From contig JAMXBD010000023.1 in assembly GCA_024138025.1 (NCBI GenBank), positions 930,001 through 994,000 of the forward strand: a DNA stretch of 64,000 nucleotides, given 5' to 3'. This document shows, piece by piece, positions 11,571-24,700 of the stretch. Positions within the stretch are counted from its first letter, which is position 1; each line of letters opens with the position of its first letter. The position numbers and the translations under genes were made by a program. Origin of the DNA: Combretum micranthum (lineage: Eukaryota > Streptophyta > Magnoliopsida > Myrtales > Combretaceae). Under the pieces are notes generated by a model that saw only the letters and a list, made by a program, of their open reading frames with translations, had not been told where the DNA came from and did no database searches.

Positions 11571-13919
11571 TTCGGTTTAAGAGACTTTGTTTATCGACTC
11601 ATTTTATGTGCTTATTATATTTATTAAATATGTTTTGAATTGATCCCCTTAAGAATTGGATCTTTGTGGTAGGGAATAAAATAAACTTGATATCACAGAT
11701 TAACAAGCTTATTGATGCCTCATAATATTTAAGTTTTGAATTTTTCTACATTTTGTTTTCATAACTCGAAAAAGTTTAAATGTTTCATGTGTAATTTACT
11801 TTCAAATAAACCTATAGCAATTACTTAACGAAAATAACAAATATTTTATTGAGGATTTTAATTTTATTGTCTACTCATCAAATAAGTGATTGGTTAACCG
11901 TGTTTAAAAGCATCGACATATATGGTTAATTGTGTTTAAAAGCATCAAAATATTACTATGATGATTACTTATCATAATGAATGTTTGTTGTGTTTACATA
12001 AATTGTTTGAGAATATATTTGTGTATAGATGTTTCTATATATGCTCAAATGTGAGTTGCTACTGAAATTGGATTTGCAAAGTTTTTCAATAACTTAATAA
12101 GATTATTAATTATCTATATTCATTTTTTTTTCATATTTTATTGTGAGTATATGTTTATAGCAAATATTTTCAATAACTTAAAAAGGAGTTTATTGATTAT
12201 CTACCATTTCGAATTATATTATGAGTTAGACCTTTGTAGTAGGGAATGAGGTAAACTTATAATCACAAATATGCAAACTTATTGGTGGCCTAATATATCT
12301 TAATTTGATACTCTTTCGATATCTTTTATAACTCAAAAAACTCCAAAATGGTTCACCTATGGTTACTTCTAAATTAATTGCTACAATTAGGCCAAGAAAA
12401 GGTTGGAGGTTTAGTGTTAGTTAAAATTCTATTAGGTAGTACTGACTATAATTAAGTACATTGGGAACGCATTGGCATATCATTATAATCGGTACTTATT
12501 TAAATGAATGTTTCTCGTATTCAAATAGAATATTTCATGTTTCAGGTATGATATACATCTCTACTTGTCGTGAGATACTGTCAAAGTTGAATTACCATGC
12601 TATTTTAATAACTTAATGAGTTTATTAATTAATTTTCGTTTTGTTTTCATATTATTATGAGGTGCCAATAGTTATGGTCTAATATATCTTATTATATGTT
12701 ACTTATTAGAATGGATATTTCTCGTGTTTAGATAGAACGTTTGTGCATAGGCATTTCTATATATACTCAAATGTAAGTTGCTATCAATATTGGATTTGCA
12801 AAATTTTTCCATAACTTAATGGGATTATTAATTATCTATATTCATTTTGTATTTCATATTCTATTATGAGTATATGGTTATGGGTAGATATTTCCAATAA
12901 CTTAAAAAGGAGTTTATTAATCTTCTATAATGTTGAGTTTTATATTACATTATGAGTTAAATCTTTGTAATAGCGAATGAAGTAAACTTAAAATCACAAG
13001 TATGCAAACTTATTGATGGCCTGACATATCTTAATTTGGAACTTTTCGATATCGTTTCATAACTCAAAAAACACGTGAATGGTTTCACATGTAGTTTATT
13101 TTCTAGATTAGTTGGATATAATTACATTAAGGAAAGATTGGATGTTTCGTGTCAATTCAAATTCTATTACTGAAGGCATGGATAAATAATTGTGACCGTT
13201 ACTTATTTAAATGAGCACTTCTTGTGTTCACGTATATTTCATGTTTCATTATAGATATATATATATGTGTGTGTGTAATGGTTTGGAACTCTACCCACGA
13301 GGTATTGTCCACTTTAGCCACACGCTGCACGGTTTTTATTTTTAGTATCAGCACTTCCTAGGAGCTCACCATCCTGAGATTGCTCTACTCAAAGCACATT
13401 TAACTTTGGAGTTCCAACAAACTCCAATCCATTACACCAAAAGACGCTTCTGAAATTAGAATTCCATTATCTACTTTTGAGAGGTATCGCATATTCTCCT
13501 ACTTATAGAACTGATATCCTCGTCAATTTTGTTATAGGTCTAGAACCACATCAAGTAGGGAGGGCACTCCCCATTTGTTAGTGAACTGCTCTAATACTAC
13601 TATGACGGTTCGAAACTCTACCATTAAGATATTATCCGCTTTGGCCACATGCTGCACAATTTTGTCCTTTGGTGCCAACACTTCCTAAGAGATCACCCAT
13701 CCTGGAATTGCTTTGTCCCAAGCATATTTAACTTTGAAATTCCAACGAACTCTAATCCATTACACCAAAAGGTGCATCTATGAGTACAGTTTCATTATCT
13801 ACATCTAAGGAGTATCACAATACATGTATATATCTACTCTAGTATGAGTTACTGCCAACATTGAATTATTACATTACTTCAAAAACTTAACGAGTTTATT
13901 GATCACTGATCAGACTTTT
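11571..13919. repeat. tandem array A, about three diverged units
   Basis: Repeats of the same sequence family as array B (18790-25495). Anchors with GTAGGGAATRARRTAAAC lie near 11671, 12238 and 12972, followed each time by GCAAACTTATTGRTGGCCT-like and AACTTAAAAAGGAGTTTATT-like blocks. Spacing is irregular (about 567 and 734 bp) because half-units are duplicated. Units here lack the roughly 205-bp MITE-like insert that most array B units carry. A Cassandra element (13274-13819) interrupts the last unit. Confidence 0.7.
13274..13819 (-). mobile_element. Cassandra-type TRIM retrotransposon (5S-like LTRs)
   Basis: Two direct repeats of about 218 bp (13274-13491 and 13603-13819), each starting TG and ending CA, flank a 111-bp interior with no coding capacity. 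The minus strand of each repeat resembles the plant 5S rRNA gene around the internal promoter: AACTCCAAAGTTAAATGTGC (box A region), then AGGATGG and CTCCTAGGAAGTGCTG (box C region). Next to the 13603 repeat, the reverse complement TAGTATTAGAGCAG is a decayed TGGTATCAGAGC Met-tRNA binding site, which fixes the element on the minus strand. No target duplication is clear; the left flank is a GT microsatellite. Confidence 0.78.
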
Positions 13920-16900
13920 TTTTTTTAAATATGGGTAATGCAAATTTGGGATTTTCCAAAATATATTTAACTTATAATATATTTTGATAGTTCTGACTTG
14001 ATGTTTTAAACTTACAATTATTAGAGGCAAAAAAAAAAAAAAAAAAAGAAAAAACCTAACCATTATTATAATCACTATGGCATAGTTTTCTTTCTATAAT
14101 AAAATTCAAATATGTTTATAACCGAAACATAATACATTATCGTAAAGGAATATATATTTGTCGCCTACGTTATGCTTTAACTTTGAAAGATTGTTAATAA
14201 AAGAAACATGTAGCATCGATATATATATCTATAAAATGCATATTACCTCTAGATGCTTAGAGCAAAACACCATGATATATATACACATATAACCAAAAAT
14301 GTTTGTTCTCAAACAAAACTCAACAAAGTTGGCATCAAAATTTGTATCTCCTCCAATATAAAGTTCGATGATAGCCGTAAAATGGGTTAACCACCTATGA
14401 ACTGTTCATCTAGGTTTAATCTTTTGGAATTAAAAAAACAACCCAATCACATCTAAGTAGAAGTTCAAAATAAAACAAACATAAAATTTTGAGGAAGGTT
14501 GTAGATTCGCTAGTGGTTTTTTTTTTTTTCACTTAATATGCGTTTATTTATTCTTGTGTAAATGTAATTCATAAATATATAAATATCGGTTTATAACAAA
14601 TGGCTTTCTTTCGCAATATCATTATAGATATGTGAGAAAATTAAGAATTCATCGTCTCCACCTTCATTGTTGTTTATGGAATCTGTGGGACTCATAAATA
14701 GGGTAAGATGAAATATGGTATCAAATGGCTTCTGAACATACGTTGAAAAATATTTATAAAAAAAAAGAGAGAAATAATGTCGTGACTTTCACTGAAACTA
14801 TATATTTTTTTTTTCAATTACACACTCAAGTTTATACTATCAATTTGTAAACATGATTTGATGTTTAATTGTTATTGTTTATATTTCGCCTCTTTTTGCT
14901 TTGTATTAGATGTTTAAATTATTAACTTGTATACACATGACTTGACATCAGTATATAGTATAAAATAAAATATTATAAAAATCCCATTATGATTAGTTGT
15001 CCATATTGATAGAAATGGCTGCAATTAACAAAAAAAAAAGATATAAATGAAAGCAATTAAATATATATTAACAATTTTAACTTTACATATAATTATAAAA
15101 ATATATAAAATTAAGATATAAACATGATATTAAAAAAAAAATATTGGTCTCATATTAGCCATAATAAAGTTAAATTAGCTAAATTTGAGGTAAAAGGCTG
15201 CGAGTTTGTCCATTTCTAATTAAATGTTTGATGGATATGAATGCGTGCAAGCAACCAGCATTTGGACCTTTGGCTTCCTGTAATTTGCACTCGACTGGAA
15301 ATTCAAAGGGAATTTTAATATCATTTGACGCTTTAGGCGGCCGGTTCAGAGACCCGATCTGGCTGGTGTCCGTTGAAACACATTAGTTGATGCACCAGGC
15401 ATTGGGCATGTAATTAATACACTGACCAACTGCAATACGTATAATTGGACATGTGAAAATGCTATTTACCGACAAATGTAATATACTATAAGAAAATTCT
15501 ATCTCTGGCACAAATTTATGTGGGAAAAATCACCATTTTTTATTTTATTTATCAAAATATAACTTATTTTATTAATTTTTTATTATAAAATTTATGTTTC
15601 TAAAGATCAATTTTCTTATAATGATATTATTATAAATAAAGTAGTATATTTGATTGGTCAATAATTTTATAACCTAATAATAGTTTTATAATCTAGTGTT
15701 ACTAATATCTATCTTATAAGGATGAAAATATATATATATATATATGATTGGTTTAAATTAAATTATTAATCTACAAACGTTTTGTGTTGGAATTTGGAAA
15801 TATAAGCGTATATCAAATCTAATGAGCTTTGAACTTTTAAGCTAATAGGTTGTGACTTTAAATTTTATTACTTAAGAAGATTTGAAGAACTAAAATGTAG
15901 ATGGTATAATCCTACCAGTAAAGTGTATTAGATGAGAATCAATCGAAATATTATTGGAAAATATTTGTTGTTTATAGTTTTGCCCTTAATTTTAATAAAG
16001 TCAATCTCTTCAACAATTTAATATCTTAAATTCATATTAATCATAATTGTGTCATCAAAATAGTTAATAGCTAACATATATAATTATTATATTTAACTTA
16101 ACAGTCATGATTAATATTGCGATAATACCATTCAATTGTATATTGCCATTTGGAATTATAATTTTAATATTGGCCTAGATGTGTTTATGAGAGGGATTGA
16201 GAAAGCAAATAAAATCCTTAAGCTAAAAGAAATTCTTTTCCCTCTCTCTGTCTCTCTCTCTCTCTCTCTAAATCCTCCTCTTTTGATATTGTAATGATGA
16301 TATGCACTTCTTTTAGTTTTCTATCTCTAAAATGGTCTCTTTGTCTCTCTAGCGTTCCCCGTACGTGTGATTTAAGGATAGATCTATCACTGTCAATTAA
16401 TGGAGATTCCTTCTATTAATTAATATGAGCTTTTTGTTCGGGAGGATTAACAAGATGATTTTAGTAATCATACAACACAATAAAGCACTTTATTATATGA
16501 TAATAATAAAATAATAATAATAATAATGATACTAACAAAACAAATATTATAAATAGTAGGACCCTAATAATGCTCCGCAACACCACAACAAGTCACACTT
16601 GTTGAATAGGGTAACTGAAAATTTGTTGTTGTCTTTGTTTGTTGCGAAATTTGTCATGTTATTAATTTTGATGAAATCGATCTCATTATTATAAAATGGA
16701 CATATCTTATTTAATCGTGATTGATTTCAACTACTATTTTAATGGCTAGATAATTGATCGATGATTCCGTCAATTAGACCGTAAAAACTACCTTATTTGT
16801 TGATTATGCAAACACTAGGTGGTAACTGGGACTCTTCCTTTTTTTTTTTTCCCCCACTAACATGCAAGCCCCTTCATGTTTTCAAATTTGGGGAAAGGAT

Positions 16901-17670
16901 ATAGGTTTTGTGATTTGGGAAGAAATTAGATTTTGTGACTTAGAAGATGTTCGGGGTGTACCGTGCAGCTTCATTTCTATGTATACATATATATAAATAT
17001 ATATATATATATGTTTGTTTTATCCGCATGCAAATGGCTATGATATAACAATAATAACTTAGTTTTCACCAAAAAAAAAACAATAATTACTTAGGCGTGC
17101 GTACTATTGAAAATAAAAACATAGGTTACTAAAATGTTAAAGTGAGAAAACTCAAGTGACTAAAGTAAGAAAATTTTTTTTTCCTATATGAAATTAAGTA
17201 TTTGAATTGCTATGTCCGGTAAAATACAATAAATTGTCTTTTGTGCTATGTCCCACCTATAGTTATATAGAATTAAAATTTTGAAAACTATTTTATTTAT
17301 TTCTTATATAATTCTATTTTATAATTATGATGAATGTGGTAATCAGTTATGAGGATTGGGATGCTAAAATATATGTAATTTCTGAGTGAAAATGTTTAAA
17401 AATATATGTTTTGTATAATTGGAAAACGAATTTAATTTGGTATTTTTTGTAAAAATAAATAAAGTAAAAGGTAGATAGGTCAAATTTTATGAAGATTTGT
17501 AAGGTATTTAATAAAAAGAATAAGTATAGATGTAACTATACTTTTATCTTTGATTTTTTTTCTTGACAAATACATAAGTTGAATGAATACCAAAAACAAC
17601 CAAACATATGATATAAAGATGAAACAACCGATTCAATTATCTACCATGTTACTTTATTAAGTATGGAAAT
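13920..17670. repeat. tail of duplicated segment A
   Basis: Non-coding AT-rich DNA with diverged counterparts after array B. 13930-14600 matches 25490-26130 (GCAAATTTGGGATTTTC, TTTATAACCGAAACATAATAC, AAATATCGGTTTATAA). 16480-16600 matches 26140-26240 (AATGATACTAACAAAACAAA, CACCACAACAA). 17270-17660 matches 26560-26950 (TTTATAATTATGATGAA, AGGTAGATAG). The 14600-16480 part has no partner in B. It includes a less AT-rich block at 15235-15420 (GGCGGCCGGTTCAGAG), a (CT)n at about 16240-16270 and inverted partial copies of the array B insert at about 15955-16110 and 16640-16800. Confidence 0.65.
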
Positions 17671-17671
17671 A

Positions 17672-17857
17672 TTAGGAAAAATATTTGCCGTCTCATATTT
17701 GATGTCATATTGATGTCTCTATAAATAACAATGCACCACATATTATTTAATATCACCTACATAAAATATATAAAATAACCAAAACAAAATTAATAACAGG
17801 TGGTGTGTTATAATTTATAGAGATAACAACGTGACAACAAATTTGGTAGAACAAACT
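17672..17857. mobile_element. fold-back MITE, first of a pair
   Basis: The left arm holds TTTGATGTCATATTGATG, then TCTCTATAAATAACAATG. The reverse complement of the right arm holds TTTGTTGTCACGTTGTTA, then TCTCTATAAATTATAACA. The middle carries TATTATTTAATATCACCTAC. No ORF; no family name is claimed. Confidence 0.5.
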
Positions 17858-17872
17858 TCACTCCAAAATGAA

Positions 17873-18140
17873 AAAGTATTTGCTTCCTATATTTGCTGTC
17901 ATATTACTATCTTGATGAATAACAATGCGCCATGTATTATTTAATATCACCTACACAACAAAAAAAATAAAACTAAATTAATAATACGTGGCATATTATA
18001 ATTTGCCACGTATTATTTAATATCACCTACACAAAAATATAAAATAATTAAAACTAAATCAATAACTTGTGGCGTGTTATAATTTACTAAGACAATATCG
18101 TGATAGCAAATTTGGTATAGCAAACTTCTTTCCCAAAAAT
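17873..18140. mobile_element. fold-back MITE, second of a pair
   Basis: Same family as the preceding element. It contains TTTGCTGTCATATTACTATC on the left, ATATCGTGATAGCAAATTTG on the right, and the middle motif TATTATTTAATATCACCTAC twice (about 17935 and 18015), so it has an internal duplication. Confidence 0.45.
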
Positions 18141-18789
18141 TATACTCTCTTTTGTGGAAAAAAAAAAAAGAATTCTGGTGAAAAAAAAAGATAGGAGTAA
18201 AGAATGAGTCCATTTTGTTGTTTAGATAGAGGGAAAGAGAAGGAAGATAAATGAAGGAAATATATTTTAAATGATAATTAACACGCACTTGTAATTGTAC
18301 AATTACTAAACCATTCTAAAAGGGATAACAAAAGTTAAAAACAAGGCTATAATTGGAATTTTGTCATTTTTTTTTTCTTTTATCTACACATCACTCTGAT
18401 TCTGAGGAGAAAGAGATGTGGACCTAAAATAAGCTTTTTCTCCTAAATCCATTCCTCTTGACTTTCTTTTTCTAAACAAAGTAAAAGGTATTAAAATCCT
18501 CACTTTCCTCTCATTTTCCTTTCCCACTTAATTCCTTTATTCTAAACAATATCGTAATATTCCTATATAATCATCATAATTTTAGTTCTCATCATGGTAT
18601 CTAATAGGAAATAGAGAAAGAATTTGCTTACTCAATGATGATGTCTCATACATGTTCCAGCAAATGAGTATTTGATATATGTAAAAAAAATTCTAAAATA
18701 ATACAAACAATAATTATCACTTTAAGACACGTGTCAAATACTCATTCATTGGGACAGGATAAGACAATATTATAGGGACAATAAATGTA

Positions 18790-21700
18790 TTTCCTAGAAA
18801 TATTAGTGTAACGGTTAGCTATTAAAACGAATGTTTCTCGTGTTTAGATAGAATGTTTGTGCATAGACGTTTCTGTATATACTTATAGGTGAGTTGCTAT
18901 CAAAATTGGATTTAAAAAATTTTCAAATAACTTAATGAGATTATCAGTTATACCTATTCATTTAGTTTTAAATATTATATTATGAGTATATGGCTATGGG
19001 AAAATTTTTCTTCAATAACTTAAAAAGGAGTTTTGATCATGCATCATTTTAATTTTCATATTATCTTATGAGTTACATCATTGTAGTAGAGTGAACTAAA
19101 CTTATCACAAGTTTGCAAACTTATTGATAGCCTAAGATATCTCAATTTGAAACCTTTTCAATATCTTTCATAACTCAAGAAACTCCTGAATGGTTTCACA
19201 TGTAATTTACTTTCTAGATTAGCAAGCTACAATTAAATTACGAAAAAGTTGAACTTTTCTTGTTAATTCAAATTCTATTGCCTAATATTATATATAATTA
19301 AGTACATTTAGAACACAAGACATGTGATCAATGACCATGTTTCTCGTTTTCACATAGAATGTTTCATATTTCATGTATGGATGCATAGATAGTTTCCACG
19401 ATCTAATCAACCAAGGCATCTGATCAATCATCTAACCGTTAGAAAAATATAATAATTAGAATACTAACTCGATAAAAGAATTATAATATTAACTATTTTA
19501 AAGATGCAATCACAGTTGGAAATAAGCGATTCATTAGATAATCGACAGGATCGGTCTATCAAAATTAATGATGGGATTGTAGAATTTCCCAGTATACATA
19601 TATATATGGTCAAGTGTGTATACATATATACCCTCGAGCATGAGATACTGTCAAAATTGAATTACCACATTATTTCAACAACTTAATGAGTTTCTTCATT
19701 GTTCATTTTGTTTTTCATATGACATCATGAGTATATGGTTATGGCAAAGTTTTTTCAATAACGTTAAAAGGAGTTTTGATTATCTATCATTTTAATTTTC
19801 ATATTACCTTATGAGTTACATCGCAGTAGTAGGGAGTGAACTAAAATTATCACGAGTTTGCAAGCTTATTGATGGACCAAGATATCCCAATTTGAAACCC
19901 GTTTCAATATCTTTCATAACTCAAGAAACGCCTGAATGGTTTCACATGTATATTACTTTCTAAATTAGCTAGCTACAATTACATAAGGAAAAAGTTGAAC
20001 ATTTCGTGTTAATTCAAATTCTATTGCCTAATATTAACTATAATTTAGTACATTTAGAACATACAACATATGATCACTAATCATGTTTCTCGTTTTCACA
20101 TAAATGTTACATGTTTCATGCATGCATGCATAAGGAATTTCTATGGTCTAATCAATTGAACAATCCAACCAATCATCTAACCGTTAAAAAATATAATAAT
20201 TAGAATATTAACTCAATAAAAAGAATTACAATATTAACTATTTAGTGGTACGATTAGAGTTTGAAATGATCTGATCTGTTAAATAGTCAACAGGATTGGT
20301 TCTGTCAAAATTAATGACGGGACTGTAGAATTTCTCATTATGCTCAAGTGTGCATGCATATACATCCTCGAGCATTAGTTACTGTCAAAATTGAATTACC
20401 ACATTTTTAGAAAAAAAACTTAATGAGTCATTCATCATTCATTTTGGTTTTCATATTATATTATGAGTATATGGTTATGGGCAAATTTTTTCAATAACTT
20501 AAAAAGGAGTTTTGATTATCTATCAATTTTAATTTTCGTATTATCTTATGAGTTACATCATTGTATAGGGAGTGAACTAAACTTATCACAAGTTTGCAAA
20601 CTTATTGAGGGCCTAAGATATCTCAATTTAAAACCCGTTTCAATATCTTTCGTAACTCAAGAAACGCCTGAATGGTTTCACATGTAATTTACTTTCTAGA
20701 TTAGTTAGCTACAATTACATTAGGAAAAAGTAGAACATTTCATGTTAATTCAAATTCTATTGCCTAATATTAACTACAATTAAGTACATTGAGAATGCAA
20801 GACATATGATCACTAATCATGTTTTCTCGTTTTCACATAGAATGTTACATGTTTCATGTATGGATCATAGGGCGTTTCTACAGTCTAATCAACTGAACCA
20901 TCCAACCAATTATCTAACCGTTAAAAAAATATAATGATTAGAATATTAACTCGATAAAAGATTTACAATAATGACTATATTAGTGGTGTGATCACAGTTG
21001 AATATGATCGACTTGTTAAATAGTCGACAGTCTTTTGATCCTCTATCATTTTAATTTTCATATTATCTTATGACTTGCATCATTGTAATAGGGAGTGAAC
21101 TAAACTTATCACAAGTTTTCAAACTTATTGATGGCCCAAATATCTCAATTTGAAACCTTTTCAATATTTTTCATAACTTAAGAAATGCTTGCATGGTTTC
21201 ACATGCAATTTACTCTCTAGATTAGCTAGCTACAATTACAAGAGGAAAAAGTTGAACGTTTCGTGTTAAATCAAATTCTATTGCCTAATATTAACCATAA
21301 TTAAGTACATTTAGAACGCATGACATATGATAACTAACCATGTTTCTTGTTTCCACATAGAATGTTTCATGTTTCATGTTTCATGTATACATGCATAGGG
21401 AGTTTCTACAGTCTAATCAATTGAAGCATCCAATAAATCATCTAACTGTTAAAAAATATAATAATTAGAATATTAAATTGGTAAAATAAAATTATAATAT
21501 TAACTATTTTAATGGTGCGATCATAGTTAGATATGATCCGATCCATTAAATAGTCAATAGGATCAGATCGGTCAAAATTAATGACGAGATTGTAGAACTT
21601 CTCAGTGTACATATATATAAGCTCAAGTGTGTATACATATACACTCTCGAGCATGAGGTACTATCAAAATTGAATTACCATATTATTTCAAAAACTTAAT

Positions 21701-24700
21701 GAGTTTATTCATCATTCATTTTGTTTTTCATATTATATTATGAGTAAATGGCTATGGGCAAATTTTTCTCAATAACTTAAAAAGGAGTTTTGATCATGTA
21801 TCATTTTAATTTTCATATTATCTCATGAGTTACATCATTGTAGTAGGGAGTGAACTAAACTAATCATAAGTTAGAAAACTTATTGATGGCCCAATATATC
21901 TCAATTTAAAACCCTTGTCAATATCTTTCATAACTCAAGAAACGCCTGAATGGTTTCACATGTAATTTACTTTCTAGATTAGCTAACTACAGTTACATTA
22001 GGAAAAGTTGAACATTTCGCGTTAATTCAAATTCTATTGCCTAATATTAACTGTAGTTAAGTATTTTTATAACGCACGACGTATGATCACTAACCATGTT
22101 TTCATTTTCACATAGAATGTTTCATGTTTCATGTATGGATGAATAGGGAGTTTCTTCAATCTAATCAATTGAAGCATCTGATCAATCATCTAACAGTTAA
22201 AAAATATAATAATTAGAATATTAAAATAAAAGAATTACAATATTGACTATTTTAGTGGTACGATTACAATTGGAAATGATCCGATCCATTAAATAGTCGA
22301 AAGGTTCGATTCCGTCAAAATTAATGACGTGATTGTAGAATTTCCCAATATGCATATATATATGCTCAAGTGTGCATACATATACACCCTCAAGCACGAG
22401 TTACCGTCAAAATTGAATTGCCACATTACCAAAAACTTAATGAGTTTATTCAACATTCATTTTGGTTTTCATATTATATTATGAGTATATGGTCATGGGA
22501 AATTTTTTTCAATAACTTAAAAAGGAGTTTTTATCATCTATCATTTTAATGTTCCTATTATCTTATGAGTTACATCATTGTAATATGGAGTGAATTGAAC
22601 TTATCACAAGTTTGCAAACTTATTGATGACCTAAGATATCTCAATTTGAAACCCTTTTCAATATCTTTCATAAGTCAAGAAATGCCTGAATGGTTACACA
22701 TGCAATTTACTTTCTAGATTAGCAAGCTACAATTAAATTAGGAAAAAGTTGAACTTTTTTTGTTAATACAAATTCTATTGCCTAATATTATATATAATTA
22801 AGTACATTTAGAACGCACGACATGTGATCACTGAAAATGTTTCTCGTTTTCACATAGAATATTTCAAATTTAATGTATGGATGCATAAGGAGTTTCTACA
22901 GTCTAATCAACTGAAGTATCCAATCAATCATCTGACCGTTAAAAAAATATATTAATTAGAATACTAACTTGATAAAAGATTTACAATATTAACAATTTTA
23001 GAGGTGCAATCACAGTTGGAAATTATCCGATCAGTTAAATAGTTGACAGGATTGGTTCTATCAAAATTAATGATGAGACTATAGAATTTCCCAGTATACA
23101 TTTATATATGCTCAAGTGTGTATACATATACACCCTCGAGCATGAGTTACTATCAAAATTGAATTACCACAATATTTCAACAACTTAATGAGTTTGTTCA
23201 TCATTCATTTTTTTTTTTTTTTCATGTTATATTATGAGTATATGATTATGGGAAAAAAATTTTCAATAACTTAAAATGTAGTTTTGATCATCATCATTTT
23301 AATTATCATATTATCTTATGAGTTACATCATTATAGTAGGGAGTGAGCTAAATTTATCACAAGTTCACAAACTTATTGATGGCCCAAGATATCTCTATTT
23401 GAGACCCTTTTCAATATCTTCGTAACTCAAGAAACACCTGAATGGTTTCACATGTAATTTACTTTCTAGATTAGCAAGCTACAATTACGCTAGGAAAAAG
23501 CTGAACCTTTTGTGTTAATTCAAATTCTATTTCCTAATATTAACTATAATTAAGCACACTTAGAACGCACGACATGTGATCACTAACCATGTTTCTTGTT
23601 TTCACATAGAATGTTGCTTGTTTCATGTATGGATGCATAGGGAGTTTCTACGATCTAATCAACTTAAGCATCCAATCAATCATCTAACAATTAAAAAAAT
23701 ATAATAATTAGAATATTAACTCGAAAAAGAAATATAATATTAACTATTTTAGTAGTGCGATTAGAGTTTGAAATGATTTGATTTGTTAAATAGTCGTCAG
23801 GATCAATTCTGTCAAAATTAATGACGAGATTGTAGAATTTCTCAGTATACATATATATATTCTCAAGTGTGTATATGTATACACCCTTAAGCATGAGTTA
23901 TTGTCAAAATTGAATTACCACTTTATTTCAAAAACTTAATGAGTTTATTCAACATTCATTTTGTTTTACATATTATGTTATGAGTATATAGTTATGGGCA
24001 AATTTTTTTCAATAACTTAAAAAGGAGTTTTGATTATCTATCATTTTAATTTTCATATTATCTTATGAGTTACATCATTGTAGTAGGGAGTGAACTGAAC
24101 TTATCACAAGTTTGCAAACTTATTAATGGCCTAAGATATCTCAATTTGAAACGCTTCTCAATATCTTTCATAACTCTAGAAATGCTTGGATGGTTTCACA
24201 TGTAATTTACTTTCTAGATTAGCAAGCTACAATTAAATTAGGAAAAAGTTGAACTTTTTTTGTTAATTCAAATTCTATTGCCTAATATTATATATAATTA
24301 ACTACATTTAGAACGCACGACATGTGATCACTGACCATGTTTCTCGTTTTCACATAGAATGTTTCATATTTCATGTATGGATGCATAGGGAGTTTCTACG
24401 GTCTAATCTACTGAAGCATCCAATCAATCATCTAACTGTTAGAAAAACATATTAAATAAAATACTAACTCGATAAAAGAATTAGAATATTAACTATTTTT
24501 GTGGTGCAATCACAGTTGGAAATGATCCGATCCATTAAATAATCAACAATATCGATTCTATCGAAATTAATAACGAGACTGTATAATTTCCCAGTATATA
24601 ATATATATATATATATATGCTCAAGTGTGTATACATATACACCCTCGAGCATGAGTTACTGTCAAAATTCAATTAGCACATTATTTCAACAACTTAATGA

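Noticed and set aside
13277..13819. Genuine 5S rRNA genes
   Set aside because: The 5S-like part is diverged and embedded in repeats with TG...CA ends beside a tRNA primer site, which fits Cassandra LTRs rather than a 5S gene.
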